Assembly (NCBI RefSeq): GCF_035474595.1
Contig: NZ_DATIND010000011.1
Location: forward strand, 1-64,000
Direction of reading: 5' to 3'
Origin: Longimicrobium sp.
GTDB taxonomy: Bacteria; Gemmatimonadota; Gemmatimonadetes; Longimicrobiales; Longimicrobiaceae
DNA length: 64,000 bases
The notes beneath the pieces were generated by a model. The model ran no database searches and was not told where the DNA came from. It was given only the letters and a program-made list of their open reading frames with translations. The position numbers and the translations under genes were made by a program. Below are positions 8,701 through 16,857 of this stretch, piece by piece (position 1 is the first letter of the stretch; every line of letters begins with the position of its first letter).

Positions 8701-11063
8701 TGCGTCTCCCGATGCCAGCTGCGTCCGCCCGGGTCGACGTCGATCGTCACCGTGCCGTCCAGGTCCGTCCGCGCCACGTCGATGCCGTCGGAGCGGAGGC
8801 GGGCGACGGTCTCGGGGGCGGGGTGTCCGTAGCGGTTGCGGCGGCCGCAGGAGATCACGGCCAGCGCGGGGCGAACCGTCTCCAGCAGCTCCTGCGACGA
8901 GGCGGTGCGGCTCCCGTGGTGCCCCGCCTTCAGCACCGCCGAGCGCAGCCGGTCGCCGTAGCGCGCCACCAGCGCGTGCTCCACGAAGTCCGGCGCATCG
9001 CCCGTAAGCAGCATGGAGAACGCCCCATAGCGGAGCTCGACCACGGCCGAAATGTCGTTCGCGTCCGCGGGCGCGTCAAGAACGTCCGCAGCGGGCCACA
9101 GGAACGTCAGTTCCACCCCGTCGATCCGCAAAGCACGGTCCTGCCGTGCCGCAGCCCAGTGCACGTGGGTCGATTCGGCCACCGCGAGGACGCCGAGATA
9201 CTGCGGCGTCCCGAAGGCCAGCCCGGGGTCGATCAGCCGCTCCACCGGCATCCCCCGCATCACCGCGGGCGCGCCGCCGATGTGGTCCACGTGCGGGTGC
9301 GTGAGCACCATCGCCTCCACCCGCCGCGCCCCGTGCGCGCGGAGATAGGGGAGGACGCGCCGCGCGCCGGCATCGAAGTGCTCGTCCGCCGGGCCCGCGT
9401 CCACCAGCACCCAGCGGTCGCCCGGCGTGTGCAGCGCGATGGCGTCTCCCTGGCCGACGTCGAGGATCACGATCTCCAGCCCGCGCGCGGGGGCGGCGGC
9501 GAGCGGGAGGAGGAGGAAGACGGTGCCCGCGGCGGCGGGGGCCACGGCCCAGCGGACGCGCTGCCGCATCCGCGCCGACCACTCCAGCGCGAGGAGAAAG
9601 GCCAGCGCCGCCGCGGCCCAGAGCCACCACGCCGGCCGGGCCACTGCCGCGTGCCCGCCGGGGACGGCGGCGGCGACGTCCACGATCTTCTGCAGCGCGT
9701 CCATCGCCAGCGAGGCGCCGTCCGCCACCAGCCGCGCCAGGCCGGGCGACAGCGGCTCGATGGCGCACGCCGCGCCGATCCCCACCAGGGCGAGGCTGCT
9801 CAGGGGGATGGCGGGGAGATTGGCGAGGATGGAAACCGGCGCGGCCTGGCCGAAGTGGTGCGCGGCGATGGGTGCCGTCGCCACGAACGCGGCGACGCTG
9901 ACGACGAGGGATTCGGTCAGCGGCCGCACCACCTTTCCCTCGCGGAGACGCGGGGGGACGCGGTCGAGCATGGCGCGGCGGAGGACCAGGATCCCCAGCA
10001 CGCCCGCGAAGGAGAGCTGCACCCCGGCGTCCAGCGCGGCCATCGGCTCCAGCGCCAGGATCACGAACGCCGCGGCGGCGATGATGGAGAAGGGGGATGA
10101 GGGGCGCTGCAGGACGAGGGTGAGCAGCGTGAGCGCCGTCATGATCCCCGAGCGCACGGCCGACGGCGGCGCGCCGATCATCGCCAGGTACAGGGCGACG
10201 AGGACGATGGTGAGCCACACGGCGGCGTCGCGGCGGACGCGGACGACGCGCGCCAGCAGCATCAGCGCCGCGGCAACGAGGGCGACGTGCGTCCCCGAGA
10301 TGGCGAGCAGGTGCACCAGCCCCGACGCGGCGAAGCGGTCCGCCACGGCGCGGTCCAGCGTCTCGCGCCGGCCCAGCACCAGCGCGTCCGCCAGCGGCGC
10401 GTTGCGCGGGAAAAGGCGGCGGATCTGCCGCTCGGCGCGGCCGCGGAGCGCGAGCAGCGGGTGCCGCGCGAACGCCGCCGGCGCGGCGACGGCCGCGGTC
10501 CGCGCCAGCACGTAGCCGCGGTACGCCGGGTCCGCCGGCCACCGGCTGGGGTCCACGGGGGAGGGAAGGAGCCGCCATTCCCCCATCACCCGCAGCTCCG
10601 TCCCCGCGGCGAGGGCGGGGGCGCCGCGCGGGAGGCGGAGGCGCACCTCGACGTCGCATCTCTCGACCAACTGGCCCCGGACCGACGCGCGGGCGACCTG
10701 CAGCGGGAGGAGGGGGATGCGCTCGGTGCTGTCCCGCGGCGGCGCGAAGTCGGCCGCGAGCGCGCCGGTGACGGAGAGCGCCGCGCCGTCCGCCAGCGTC
10801 GAGCGGCAGTCGCCGGCGGCGTCGCTCCGCGCGAGCGCCGCGTCCCCCGCGCCCGCCAGCGCCAGCGCGGCGAGGAGGGCGGCGTGCGTGGCCCGGCGCG
10901 GCATCGCCATCCCCGTCACGGGACGGTGGAGCGCGGCGGCGGCGAGGACGAGCACCGCCGCGAGGGCCGCGGAGGCGGGCACCATCTCCACCCGCAGGCC
11001 GAGGAGGAGCCCGCCCAGAAAGGCGAGGAAGGCGGAGACGAGGGGGATGCGGAGCGCCGTCAT
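8697..11063 (-). CDS. comEC: ComEC/Rec2 DNA-uptake channel protein
   Basis: The 788-residue protein has the full three-part build. An N-terminal hydrophobic region is followed by the DUF4131/OB-like extracellular part. The central Competence domain (about residues 215-500) has the [19 protein letters not shown] signature and many membrane helices. The C-terminal metallo-beta-lactamase-like domain (about 530-788) has [18 protein letters not shown] and the LLTGD and KAGHHGS motifs. It forms the inner-membrane channel for single-stranded DNA in natural transformation. Its presence suggests the organism can take up DNA, but no comEA or pilus genes are visible here. Confidence 0.93.
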   Translation of the reverse strand: MTALRIPLVSAFLAFLGGLLLGLRVEMVPASAALAAVLVLAAAALHRPVTGMAMPRRATHAALLAALALAGAGDAALARSDAAGDCRSTLADGAALSVTGALAADFAPPRDSTERIPLLPLQVARASVRGQLVERCDVEVRLRLPRGAPALAAGTELRVMGEWRLLPSPVDPSRWPADPAYRGYVLARTAAVAAPAAFARHPLLALRGRAERQIRRLFPRNAPLADALVLGRRETLDRAVADRFAASGLVHLLAISGTHVALVAAALMLLARVVRVRRDAAVWLTIVLVALYLAMIGAPPSAVRSGIMTALTLLTLVLQRPSSPFSIIAAAAFVILALEPMAALDAGVQLSFAGVLGILVLRRAMLDRVPPRLREGKVVRPLTESLVVSVAAFVATAPIAAHHFGQAAPVSILANLPAIPLSSLALVGIGAACAIEPLSPGLARLVADGASLAMDALQKIVDVAAAVPGGHAAVARPAWWLWAAAALAFLLALEWSARMRQRVRWAVAPAAAGTVFLLLPLAAAPARGLEIVILDVGQGDAIALHTPGDRWVLVDAGPADEHFDAGARRVLPYLRAHGARRVEAMVLTHPHVDHIGGAPAVMRGMPVERLIDPGLAFGTPQYLGVLAVAESTHVHWAAARQDRALRIDGVELTFLWPAADVLDAPADANDISAVVELRYGAFSMLLTGDAPDFVEHALVARYGDRLRSAVLKAGHHGSRTASSQELLETVRPALAVISCGRRNRYGHPAPETVARLRSDGIDVARTDLDGTVTIDVDPGGRSWHRETQ

Positions 11064-11182
11064 CTCCCTTCAACTCCTTGCGGACGATGCAGATGCGGCG
11101 GACGCAGATGGCGCGGCGGTTGCATGCGCGGCTCCTGACGGCCCGTCCGGGCCGGTGGAGGGTGATGAACCGGAGGTGCGAG

Positions 11183-11575
11183 ATGCGAGTGCGCTTGAAG
11201 CTCGGGATCGCGGCCGCGTGCACCGTGCTCGCCGCCGCCGCGTGCGATGGGGCCAACGCCTTCACCGGCAGCGAGTTCGGCCGCAACGGCGGCGGCGCGG
11301 CCGGCGTGGGCACCATCCAGGGCCAGGTGACCGAGGACGGCGCGGGCGCGGGCGGCGTTTCCGTGATCCTGGTGGGGCAGGACTCCACGGTGACCAACGG
11401 CGCGGGCGTGTTCACCTTTACCAGCGTGCCGTCGTCCACCTACTCGGTGGCGGTGCAGGTGCCGCTCGGCTTCGCGCTGGTGGCGGGGCAGACGGCCACG
11501 CGCACCGTGACGGTGACCGACGGCGCCACCACGGGCGTAACGTTCAACCTGCAGAGCACCACGACCGTGCCCTGA
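11183..11575 (+). CDS. Lipoprotein with carboxypeptidase-regulatory-like domain
   Basis: The 130-residue protein starts with a lipoprotein signal (MRVRLKLGIAAACTVLAAAAC; Cys 21 is the likely lipidation site). The mature part resembles a single CarboxypepD_reg or SdrD-B-like beta-sandwich: GTIQGQVTEDGAGAGGVSVI, then TVTNGAGVFTFTSVPSSTY and VTVTDGATTGVTFNLQ. Such domains serve as folding or adhesive modules on the surface. The start at 11183 is set by a GGAGGTG ribosome-binding site five bases upstream; the longer frame from 11078 would hide the signal. It diverges from comEC. Confidence 0.75.
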   Translation: MRVRLKLGIAAACTVLAAAACDGANAFTGSEFGRNGGGAAGVGTIQGQVTEDGAGAGGVSVILVGQDSTVTNGAGVFTFTSVPSSTYSVAVQVPLGFALVAGQTATRTVTVTDGATTGVTFNLQSTTTVP

Positions 11576-11631
11576 GCACGCGCGCCGCCCGGAACGCGGC
11601 GGCGCAATGTAAACGGAAGCGCGAGACGATA

Positions 11632-11676
11632 AACGCCGTGAACGCTCGGGGCAAGCCCCGCGTTCACGGCGTTGTC
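11632..11676 (+). terminator. Intrinsic terminator after the lipoprotein gene
   Basis: A 14-bp stem (AACGCCGTGAACGC with GCGTTCACGGCGTT), with a second short CGGGGC/GCCCCG stem inside the loop, lies 57 bases after the stop. Confidence 0.75.
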
Positions 11677-11752
11677 ATTCGGTGCGTCGCGCGACCTCAG
11701 GTAAACGGAGTCGCGGAACGAATTTGCCTCGATTCTCCCCAACATCGCAGGA

Positions 11753-11822
11753 TCTCACGCGGAGACGCGGAGACGCGGAGAGCTCCGTGCGCGCGATGAG
11801 TTCTCTGCGTCTCCGCGTCAGA
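11753..11822. repeat. Family C hairpin repeat (CGGAGACGCGG type)
   Basis: An inverted repeat runs from TCTCACGCGGAGACGCGGAG to CTGCGTCTCCGCGTCAGA. A nearly identical copy lies at 47082-47150 and related pieces at 569, 956-1060 and 25330. This one lies between two convergent genes and could act as a bidirectional terminator. Confidence 0.7.
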
Positions 11823-11827
11823 TCAGC

Positions 11828-12130
11828 TCAGGCTTCGAACGCGTCGCGAGGCTCGGGACGGGCGGAGACGGGGGAAGACGGGGGATCGGCGGCGTCGAGG
11901 AGGCCGTGGGCGCGGAGGAGGTCGCGGGTGCGGCGGTCCTGCGGGAGCGAGACGAGGAGCATGGCCGCCATCCCCAGCAGGAAGGCGGCGAAGAGGGCGA
12001 TGGCGAGCGGAACGGCGTTCAGCCGGACGATGCCCAGGCTGATGCTGACCCGCTCCCAGCGGTTCAGCACGGCGAAGATGCCGGCCAGAACGGCCACGAT
12101 GGCGACGAAGATCCAGCCGGCCGGCTTCAC
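11828..12130 (-). CDS. LapA-domain membrane protein
   Basis: The 100-residue protein has two hydrophobic helices (about residues 5-23 and 42-62) separated by VLNRWERVSISLG, the usual pattern of LapA/DUF1049 proteins. In Escherichia coli LapA takes part in controlling LpxC and lipopolysaccharide synthesis; the role here is inferred from the domain only. The C-terminal tail is charged and cytosolic. It overlaps the stop of miaB by four bases, so it is the second gene of a two-gene unit. Confidence 0.7.
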   Translation of the reverse strand: MKPAGWIFVAIVAVLAGIFAVLNRWERVSISLGIVRLNAVPLAIALFAAFLLGMAAMLLVSLPQDRRTRDLLRAHGLLDAADPPSSPVSARPEPRDAFEA

Positions 12131-13506
12131 GCCGCCATCTCCGCCAGCTCGGCGCTCTCCACCAGCTCACCGCTGAAGGTGGAGCCGGAGGTCCCCGTCA
12201 GCCGCACCTCGGCGAAGGTGCCGATGAGCGAGGCGGGGCCGTCGAAGGTCACCACCTTGTTCCCCGCGGTGCGCCCCTGCACGCCGCCGCGCCGGCCCTC
12301 CTTCTCCACCAGCACCTCTTCCACGCGCCCCACCTCGGCGTGGTAGATCTCGGACTGGATCTGCCGGTGGGTCTCGATCAGCCGCTCCAGCCGCGCCTGG
12401 CCGATGTCCTCGGGAACGAACTGGTCGCGCGGGAGGCGCGTGGCGGGCGTTCCCTCGCGCTCGGAGTAGCGGTAGAGGAAGGCGTCGTCGTAGCGCACGT
12501 GGCGCATCAGCTCCAGCGTGGCCTCGTACTCCTCCTCGGTCTCGCCGGGGAAGGCCACGATCACGTCGGTGGAGAGGGCGATGCCGGGCATGGCCGCGCG
12601 CACCCACTCGATCTTCTCCAGGTACTCGGCCACGGTGTAGCGCCGCAGCATGCGCTTCAGCGTGCGGTCGTGGCCGGCCTGCACCGGGAGATGGAGCTGC
12701 CGGCAGACGGCGGGCTCCGCCGCCATCACCTCCACCAGCTCGCGGGTGAAGCCGTTGGGGTGCGGGCTGGTGAAGCGCACGCGCCGGATCCCGTCCACCC
12801 GCGCCACCTCGCGGAGGAGGCGCGGGAAGCTCCAGTCGCCGTGCTCCCAGCTGTTCACCGTCTGCCCCAGCAGCGTCACCTCGGGCACGCCGTCCGCCGC
12901 GAGCTGGCGGACCTCGGCCAGGATCGCCCGAGGGTCGCGGTTCTTCTCGTCGCCGCGGACGTAGGGGACGATGCAGTAGGTGCAGCGGTAGTTGCACCCG
13001 CGCTGGATGGGCACCCACGCCGAGACGGCCGAGACGCGCTTCGCGGCCACGCCCTCGTAGTTCTCGTGCGGATCGAAGCCCAGCACGGTGAGGCCGCGGG
13101 GCTGCTGCGGGGCGTGCGTGCCGTGCGCCAGCGGCAGCGCCGGGGGCGGCGTGCGGCGGGCGGACACGTCGGCCAGCTTCTGCGGGAGCTGGCGGTAGGC
13201 GTCGGGGCCCATCACCAGGTCCACGCCGCCGGCGCGGCCCAGCAGCGACTCGCCCATGCGCTGCGCCATGCACCCGGTGACGCCCACCACGGCGCCGCCG
13301 CGGCGGAACTGCTGCAGCTGCCCCACCCGGCCGATCACGCGCTGCTCGGCGTGGTCGCGGATGGCGCAGGTGTTCACCAGGATGACGTCGGCGTCGTCGG
13401 GGGTGTCGGTGGACACGAACCCCTGCTCCGCCAGGATGCCGGCCATCAGCTCGCTGTCGCTGATGTTCATCTGGCACCCGTACGTCTCGATGTAGGCTTT
13501 CTTCAT
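12127..13506 (-). CDS. miaB: tRNA-2-methylthio-N6-dimethylallyladenosine synthase MiaB
   Basis: The 459-residue enzyme adds a methylthio group to isopentenyl-adenosine 37 of tRNAs. The N-terminal UPF0004 domain has its three cluster-binding cysteines (TYGCQMN, VNTCAIRDHAE, VTGCMAQR). The radical SAM core has CNYRCTYC, and the C-terminal TRAM domain is present (about 395-450). The ATG at 13506 (MKKAYIETYGCQMN) is preferred; the frame also allows a TTG seven codons earlier. An insertion of about 20 residues rich in Pro and His after VRQLPQ is unusual but lies in a loop. Confidence 0.95.
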   Translation of the reverse strand: MKKAYIETYGCQMNISDSELMAGILAEQGFVSTDTPDDADVILVNTCAIRDHAEQRVIGRVGQLQQFRRGGAVVGVTGCMAQRMGESLLGRAGGVDLVMGPDAYRQLPQKLADVSARRTPPPALPLAHGTHAPQQPRGLTVLGFDPHENYEGVAAKRVSAVSAWVPIQRGCNYRCTYCIVPYVRGDEKNRDPRAILAEVRQLAADGVPEVTLLGQTVNSWEHGDWSFPRLLREVARVDGIRRVRFTSPHPNGFTRELVEVMAAEPAVCRQLHLPVQAGHDRTLKRMLRRYTVAEYLEKIEWVRAAMPGIALSTDVIVAFPGETEEEYEATLELMRHVRYDDAFLYRYSEREGTPATRLPRDQFVPEDIGQARLERLIETHRQIQSEIYHAEVGRVEEVLVEKEGRRGGVQGRTAGNKVVTFDGPASLIGTFAEVRLTGTSGSTFSGELVESAELAEMAA

Positions 13507-13623
13507 GGGATCGGTCAGGTCCTGCAAAACAAGGCTGGGCGAGAACCGCCTGCGTACACCCGAGCGCCCGCGGGGTTCAACGCGGCGGGCCCAGGCGCAG
13601 CTCCGTGCTCACGCACGCCCTCG

Positions 13624-14091
13624 GACGTCATCCTGAGTCGTCCCCGCGCTGGCGCGCGTCCAGGGAGGTGAGAAACTCAGATCGCATTACGCAGCAACAA
13701 CTGGCGCGATGATTTTCTGTTCAGGCCGGCCACCCCGTGACGGGGCATGCGCAGGCGTTGGCAGGCCGAAGGACTATCGCCCGTCCCGCACGTGATTCGG
13801 GGAAACGCACCGATGGCTCTGGTGCGATTCCGAGACTCACGCGCGTCGGCTGGCTATAGATCCTTCGGCCTGCAAATTCTTGCGTGAACACCGGTTGCGG
13901 CGTGGCCGGCCTGAATAGAAAGTGCGCGGGCGCAGCCGGTCACCGGCGACTGAAGTCGCAGCAACAACTACGGGAAGCCTCGCAAACTGCGCGAGGCTGA
14001 TCCGCTCACTCCGCCGCCCCGGTGCTCACGGCCGATCTCCTTTCATCCTCCGTGGTCGCGCGAAGCGCGGTTTTCGACTCAGGATGACGTC
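13624..14091. repeat. 468-bp composite palindromic element (families A and B)
   Basis: The ends are exact inverted repeats: GACGTCATCCTGAGTCG at 13624-13640 and CGACTCAGGATGACGTC at 14075-14091. Inside are GGCAGGCCGAAGGA and its complement TCCTTCGGCCTGC, and an inverted copy of the 56-bp family B unit at 13943-13998. It has no transposase frame. The structure looks like a miniature inverted-repeat element or a nested insertion of one repeat into another. It fills almost the whole gap between miaB and the FMN reductase gene. Confidence 0.8.
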
Positions 14092-14124
14092 TCCTGAGGG
14101 GGGTGTTCTCCGCTGACCCAAATC

Positions 14125-14673
14125 CTACCGCGCCAGGCGCGTGGCCCAGTCTTGCAGCGCCTCGAGGAGCTTGCCGACCCAGACGCGGGTGGCCTCGTCG
14201 GTGAGGCGGCCCTCGGCGTCGAACTTTTCGTGCGCGCGGAAGACGAGCACCTCCGGCTGCGGCAGCGCGGGCGTGTTGGTGAAGACGAACGAGCCGCGCA
14301 GCTGCGTCTGCGCGCGCGCCGTGCCCGTCTGCCCCGGCGAGGCGCCGAAGAGCGCGGCGGGCTTCCCGTTCAGCGCCGACTGGCCGGGCGGGCGGCTGGC
14401 CCAGTCGATGGCGTTCTTCAGCACGCCCGGCACGCCGTGGTTGTACTCGGGCACGGCGACGAGGATCGCGTCGGCGGAGCGGATGGCGGCGCGGAACTCC
14501 TCCACCGCCGCGGGAACGCCGGCGCGCTCCACGTCCTCGTTGTACAGCGGGATCCCGCCGATGTCGAAGATCTCGATCTCCATCCCAGCGGGCGCCAGCT
14601 CCTTCGCGGCACGCAGCAGCGCGCGGTTGTACGACGCCTCGCGCAGGCTTCCCGCGAATCCCAGGACTTTCAT
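14125..14673 (-). CDS. NADPH-dependent FMN reductase family protein
   Basis: The 182-residue flavodoxin-like protein starts with GFAGSLREASYNRALL, the phosphate-binding loop for FMN. It contains VAVPEYNHGVPGVLKNAIDW, the second hallmark of the NADPH-dependent FMN reductase / chromate-quinone reductase family. Members reduce FMN, quinones or azo dyes by two-electron transfer. It lies downstream of a MarR regulator and a ring-cleaving dioxygenase on the same strand, matching the composition of Bacillus mhq-type quinone defence loci. Quinone reduction is therefore the best guess. Confidence 0.85.
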   Translation of the reverse strand: MKVLGFAGSLREASYNRALLRAAKELAPAGMEIEIFDIGGIPLYNEDVERAGVPAAVEEFRAAIRSADAILVAVPEYNHGVPGVLKNAIDWASRPPGQSALNGKPAALFGASPGQTGTARAQTQLRGSFVFTNTPALPQPEVLVFRAHEKFDAEGRLTDEATRVWVGKLLEALQDWATRLAR

Positions 14674-14702
14674 CGGATAGCTCCGGATGGAGGGTGAATG
14701 GA

Positions 14703-14815
14703 TAGTCCTAAGTCCTAAGTCCTAAGTCCTAAGTCCTAAGTGCTGAGTGCTGAGTGCTGAGTGCTGAGTGCTGAGTCTTTTCACTTAGGACTTGGCACTT
14801 AGCACTTAGGACTTC
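14703..14815. repeat. Mixed heptamer array with inverted half
   Basis: Five AGTCCTA-type units switch in phase to about five AGTGCTG units. After CTTTTC come inverted units (ACTTAGG, ACTTGGC, ACTTAGC). The RNA could form a long stem between the dioxygenase and FMN reductase genes. Confidence 0.85.
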
Positions 14816-14823
14816 TTTTCTTC

Positions 14824-15897
14824 TTACCTCAATACCTCCAGCCCCGCCTCGATCTCCTCCCGCTGATCCGCCATCCACGCCGGGACGCGCAGTTCCGTGC
14901 CCAGCGTCTCGCGCGGCTCGTCGACCAGGAAGCCGGGGCCGTCGGTGGCGATCTCCAGCAGCAGCCCGTCGGGCATGCGGAAGTAGATGCTGCGGAAGTA
15001 GTCGCGGTCCATCACCGGGCTCACGCTCACGCCCAGGCTCAGCAGGTGGTCGCGCCACTCCGCCTGCTGCTCGTCGCTCCTGGCGCGGAACGCCACGTGG
15101 TGCGTCTGCCCCACGCCGCCCTGCGCCCACTTCCCGTTCTTCGGGAAGCCGAAGAGCGTGAACGCGCTGTGCGGCGCCACCGACTGCCCATCGTAGCTCC
15201 CCCAGAACCAGTGCGGAATGTCCGGCGCGTCCTGGTTCACCGTCTTCTTGATGAGCCGCAACCCCAGCGCGCGCTCCAGGAAGTCGTTCGCCTCCTCCAC
15301 GTCGCGGGTGATGGCGGAGATGTGGTGCATCCCGCCCAGCGCCATGTCGGGCGTGATCTCCGGCACCGGCTCGGGCCAGGTGCGCGCGTGGATGGCCGCC
15401 TCGTCGCGGTGCCCGCGCAGGTTCCCCTCGCCGGGGATGATGATCTGCCGCCCCAGCGCGTCCGCCGGCTCGTCGAGCGTGTAGCCGGGCCCCTTCGTCG
15501 CGATCTCCAGGATCTGCCCGTCGGGATCGGAGAAGTAGATGCTGTGGAACCAGCGCCGGTCGTACGGCCCGCTCACCGGCACGCCCGCGTCGGTCAGCCG
15601 CCGCTTCCACTTCAGCAGCCCGTCGTCGGTCGCCACGCCCATGGCCACGTGGTGCACTCCGCCGATCCCCCAGCGCCCGCGCGGCGCGTGCGGCCACTCG
15701 AAGAAGGTCAGCAGCGTCCCCGGGCTCCCCACGGGATCGCCGAAGTACAGGTGGTACGAGCCGGGATCGTCGAAGTTGACGGTGCGCTTCACCAGCCCCA
15801 GCCCCAGCACGCTGCGGTAGAAGTCCAGCGTGCGCTGCGCGTTCGCCGACACCATGGTCACGTGGTGCAGCCCGCTCGTGGCCAACGATTCCATCAT
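14824..15897 (-). CDS. Ring-cleaving dioxygenase, glyoxalase/VOC family (MhqO-like)
   Basis: The 357-residue protein holds two paired VOC modules. The first begins GLHHVTMVSANAQRTLDFY and the second GMHHISAITRDVEEANDFL; each contributes His and Glu residues of a metal site. Length and the SIYFSDPDGQILEIAT and SIYFRMPDGLLLEIAT repeats match the ring-cleaving extradiol dioxygenases related to MhqO/MhqA, which degrade hydroquinone-type compounds. The start has two ATGs in tandem after a TAAAGGGGAGGG ribosome-binding site; the second (15894) has better spacing. It follows the MarR gene by 81 bases. Confidence 0.85.
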   Translation of the reverse strand: MMESLATSGLHHVTMVSANAQRTLDFYRSVLGLGLVKRTVNFDDPGSYHLYFGDPVGSPGTLLTFFEWPHAPRGRWGIGGVHHVAMGVATDDGLLKWKRRLTDAGVPVSGPYDRRWFHSIYFSDPDGQILEIATKGPGYTLDEPADALGRQIIIPGEGNLRGHRDEAAIHARTWPEPVPEITPDMALGGMHHISAITRDVEEANDFLERALGLRLIKKTVNQDAPDIPHWFWGSYDGQSVAPHSAFTLFGFPKNGKWAQGGVGQTHHVAFRARSDEQQAEWRDHLLSLGVSVSPVMDRDYFRSIYFRMPDGLLLEIATDGPGFLVDEPRETLGTELRVPAWMADQREEIEAGLEVLR

Positions 15898-15913
15898 CCC
15901 CTCCCCTTTAATT

Positions 15914-15925
15914 CTCAGTGCTGAG
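15914..15925. promoter_or_regulatory. Candidate operator palindrome before the dioxygenase gene
   Basis: CTCAG-TG-CTGAG is a 5-bp inverted repeat in the 81-base gap between the MarR gene and the dioxygenase gene. MarR proteins often bind such short palindromes. The core also resembles the AGTGCTG heptamer, so chance is possible. Confidence 0.3.
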
Positions 15926-15978
15926 ATACTGACCTACAGTGTGTTCGCCGGATCTTCCCGCCGGTCCGGTCCTTCGCC

Positions 15979-16476
15979 CTACGACTCTTCTTCCGGCGTC
16001 TCCTCCCCGGCTCCGTGCAGCAGCGCGCGGAGAAGGTCGGTGGCGGCGCGCTTCCCGTCGGCGTCCAGCCCGCGCATGGCGTCGCGGATCACGGCGGCGT
16101 GCTGCGGGAAGATGGAGGCCAGCAGCGCCTCGCCCTGGGGCGTGATGGCGGCCAGGCGCGCGCGGCGGTCGCCGGGGCAGTCGCGGCGCTCGGCCAGGCC
16201 GCGCTTCTCCAGCCGGTCCACCAGGTAGGTGATGCCGCCGCTGGAGACCAGGATGCGGCGCTGCACCTCGTTCAGCAGCATGGGCCCCTTGTGGTACAGC
16301 GCCTCCAGCACGCCGAACTCGGCCACCGTCAGCCCGTGCCGCGCCACGTCGGCCGCGGCCTGCGTGGCGATGGCGTTGTGCGCCCGCGCCAGCGCAATCC
16401 ACAGCCGCAGCGCCAGCGCCGTCTCCTCGTCCCTCGCCTCGCCGCCCTCCGCGGCCCCGTCAATCGTCGTGTTCAT
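15979..16476 (-). CDS. MarR-family transcriptional regulator
   Basis: The 165-residue protein has the winged-helix core: LTVAEFGVLEALYHKG, then LNEVQRRILVSSGGITYLVDRLEKRGL (recognition helix), and the wing RDCPGDRRARLAAITPQG with the family's conserved DxRxxxxxLT-like signature. It should dimerise and repress nearby genes until an aromatic or electrophilic ligand, or thiol oxidation, releases it. It has no cysteine outside the wing, so the single Cys there could be a sensing residue. Upstream, CCCC-GTCAA-GGGG around 16497-16509 is a candidate binding palindrome. Likely targets are the dioxygenase and reductase genes downstream. Confidence 0.9.
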   Translation of the reverse strand: MNTTIDGAAEGGEARDEETALALRLWIALARAHNAIATQAAADVARHGLTVAEFGVLEALYHKGPMLLNEVQRRILVSSGGITYLVDRLEKRGLAERRDCPGDRRARLAAITPQGEALLASIFPQHAAVIRDAMRGLDADGKRAATDLLRALLHGAGEETPEEES

Positions 16477-16562
16477 CTCAGAGCTAAGGTAATCACCCCG
16501 TCAAGGGGTCGCAAGACGCGAGCGGTCAGCGATCGCGGGTTCATCAGAGGGAGAAGCAGAAA

Positions 16563-16768
16563 GACGTCATCCTGAGGCCGGCCACGACGAACTCGTATCC
16601 TCACTGATGCCGGCAGGCCGAAGGATCCATAGCCGGTCCCGCACGTGAGCTGCGGGACCGCGTTCGATGCGCGTCTCCCGGCTCACGTGCGATCCAGCGA
16701 TAGATCCTTCGGCCTGCAACCACTTGCGTGGACGACGGTTCCTGCGTGGTCGGCCTCAGGATGACGTC
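16563..16768. repeat. 206-bp palindromic element, family A (copy 3)
   Basis: The ends are GACGTCATCCTGAGGCCGG and its inverse CGGCCTCAGGATGACGTC. Inner inverted pairs include GGCAGGCCGAAGGATC/GATCCTTCGGCCTGC and GTCCCGCACGTGA-type segments. No frame is coded. It fills the gap between the MarR gene and the MFS transporter gene. Confidence 0.85.
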
Positions 16769-16857
16769 ACCTCGGGAAGGTGCGATCAAGTGCCTGACAT
16801 CGCGAAAAGAAGCGGAGCCAGCGGTGGGTTCTCCGCTGGCTTCGTGTGGCTTCTCCC

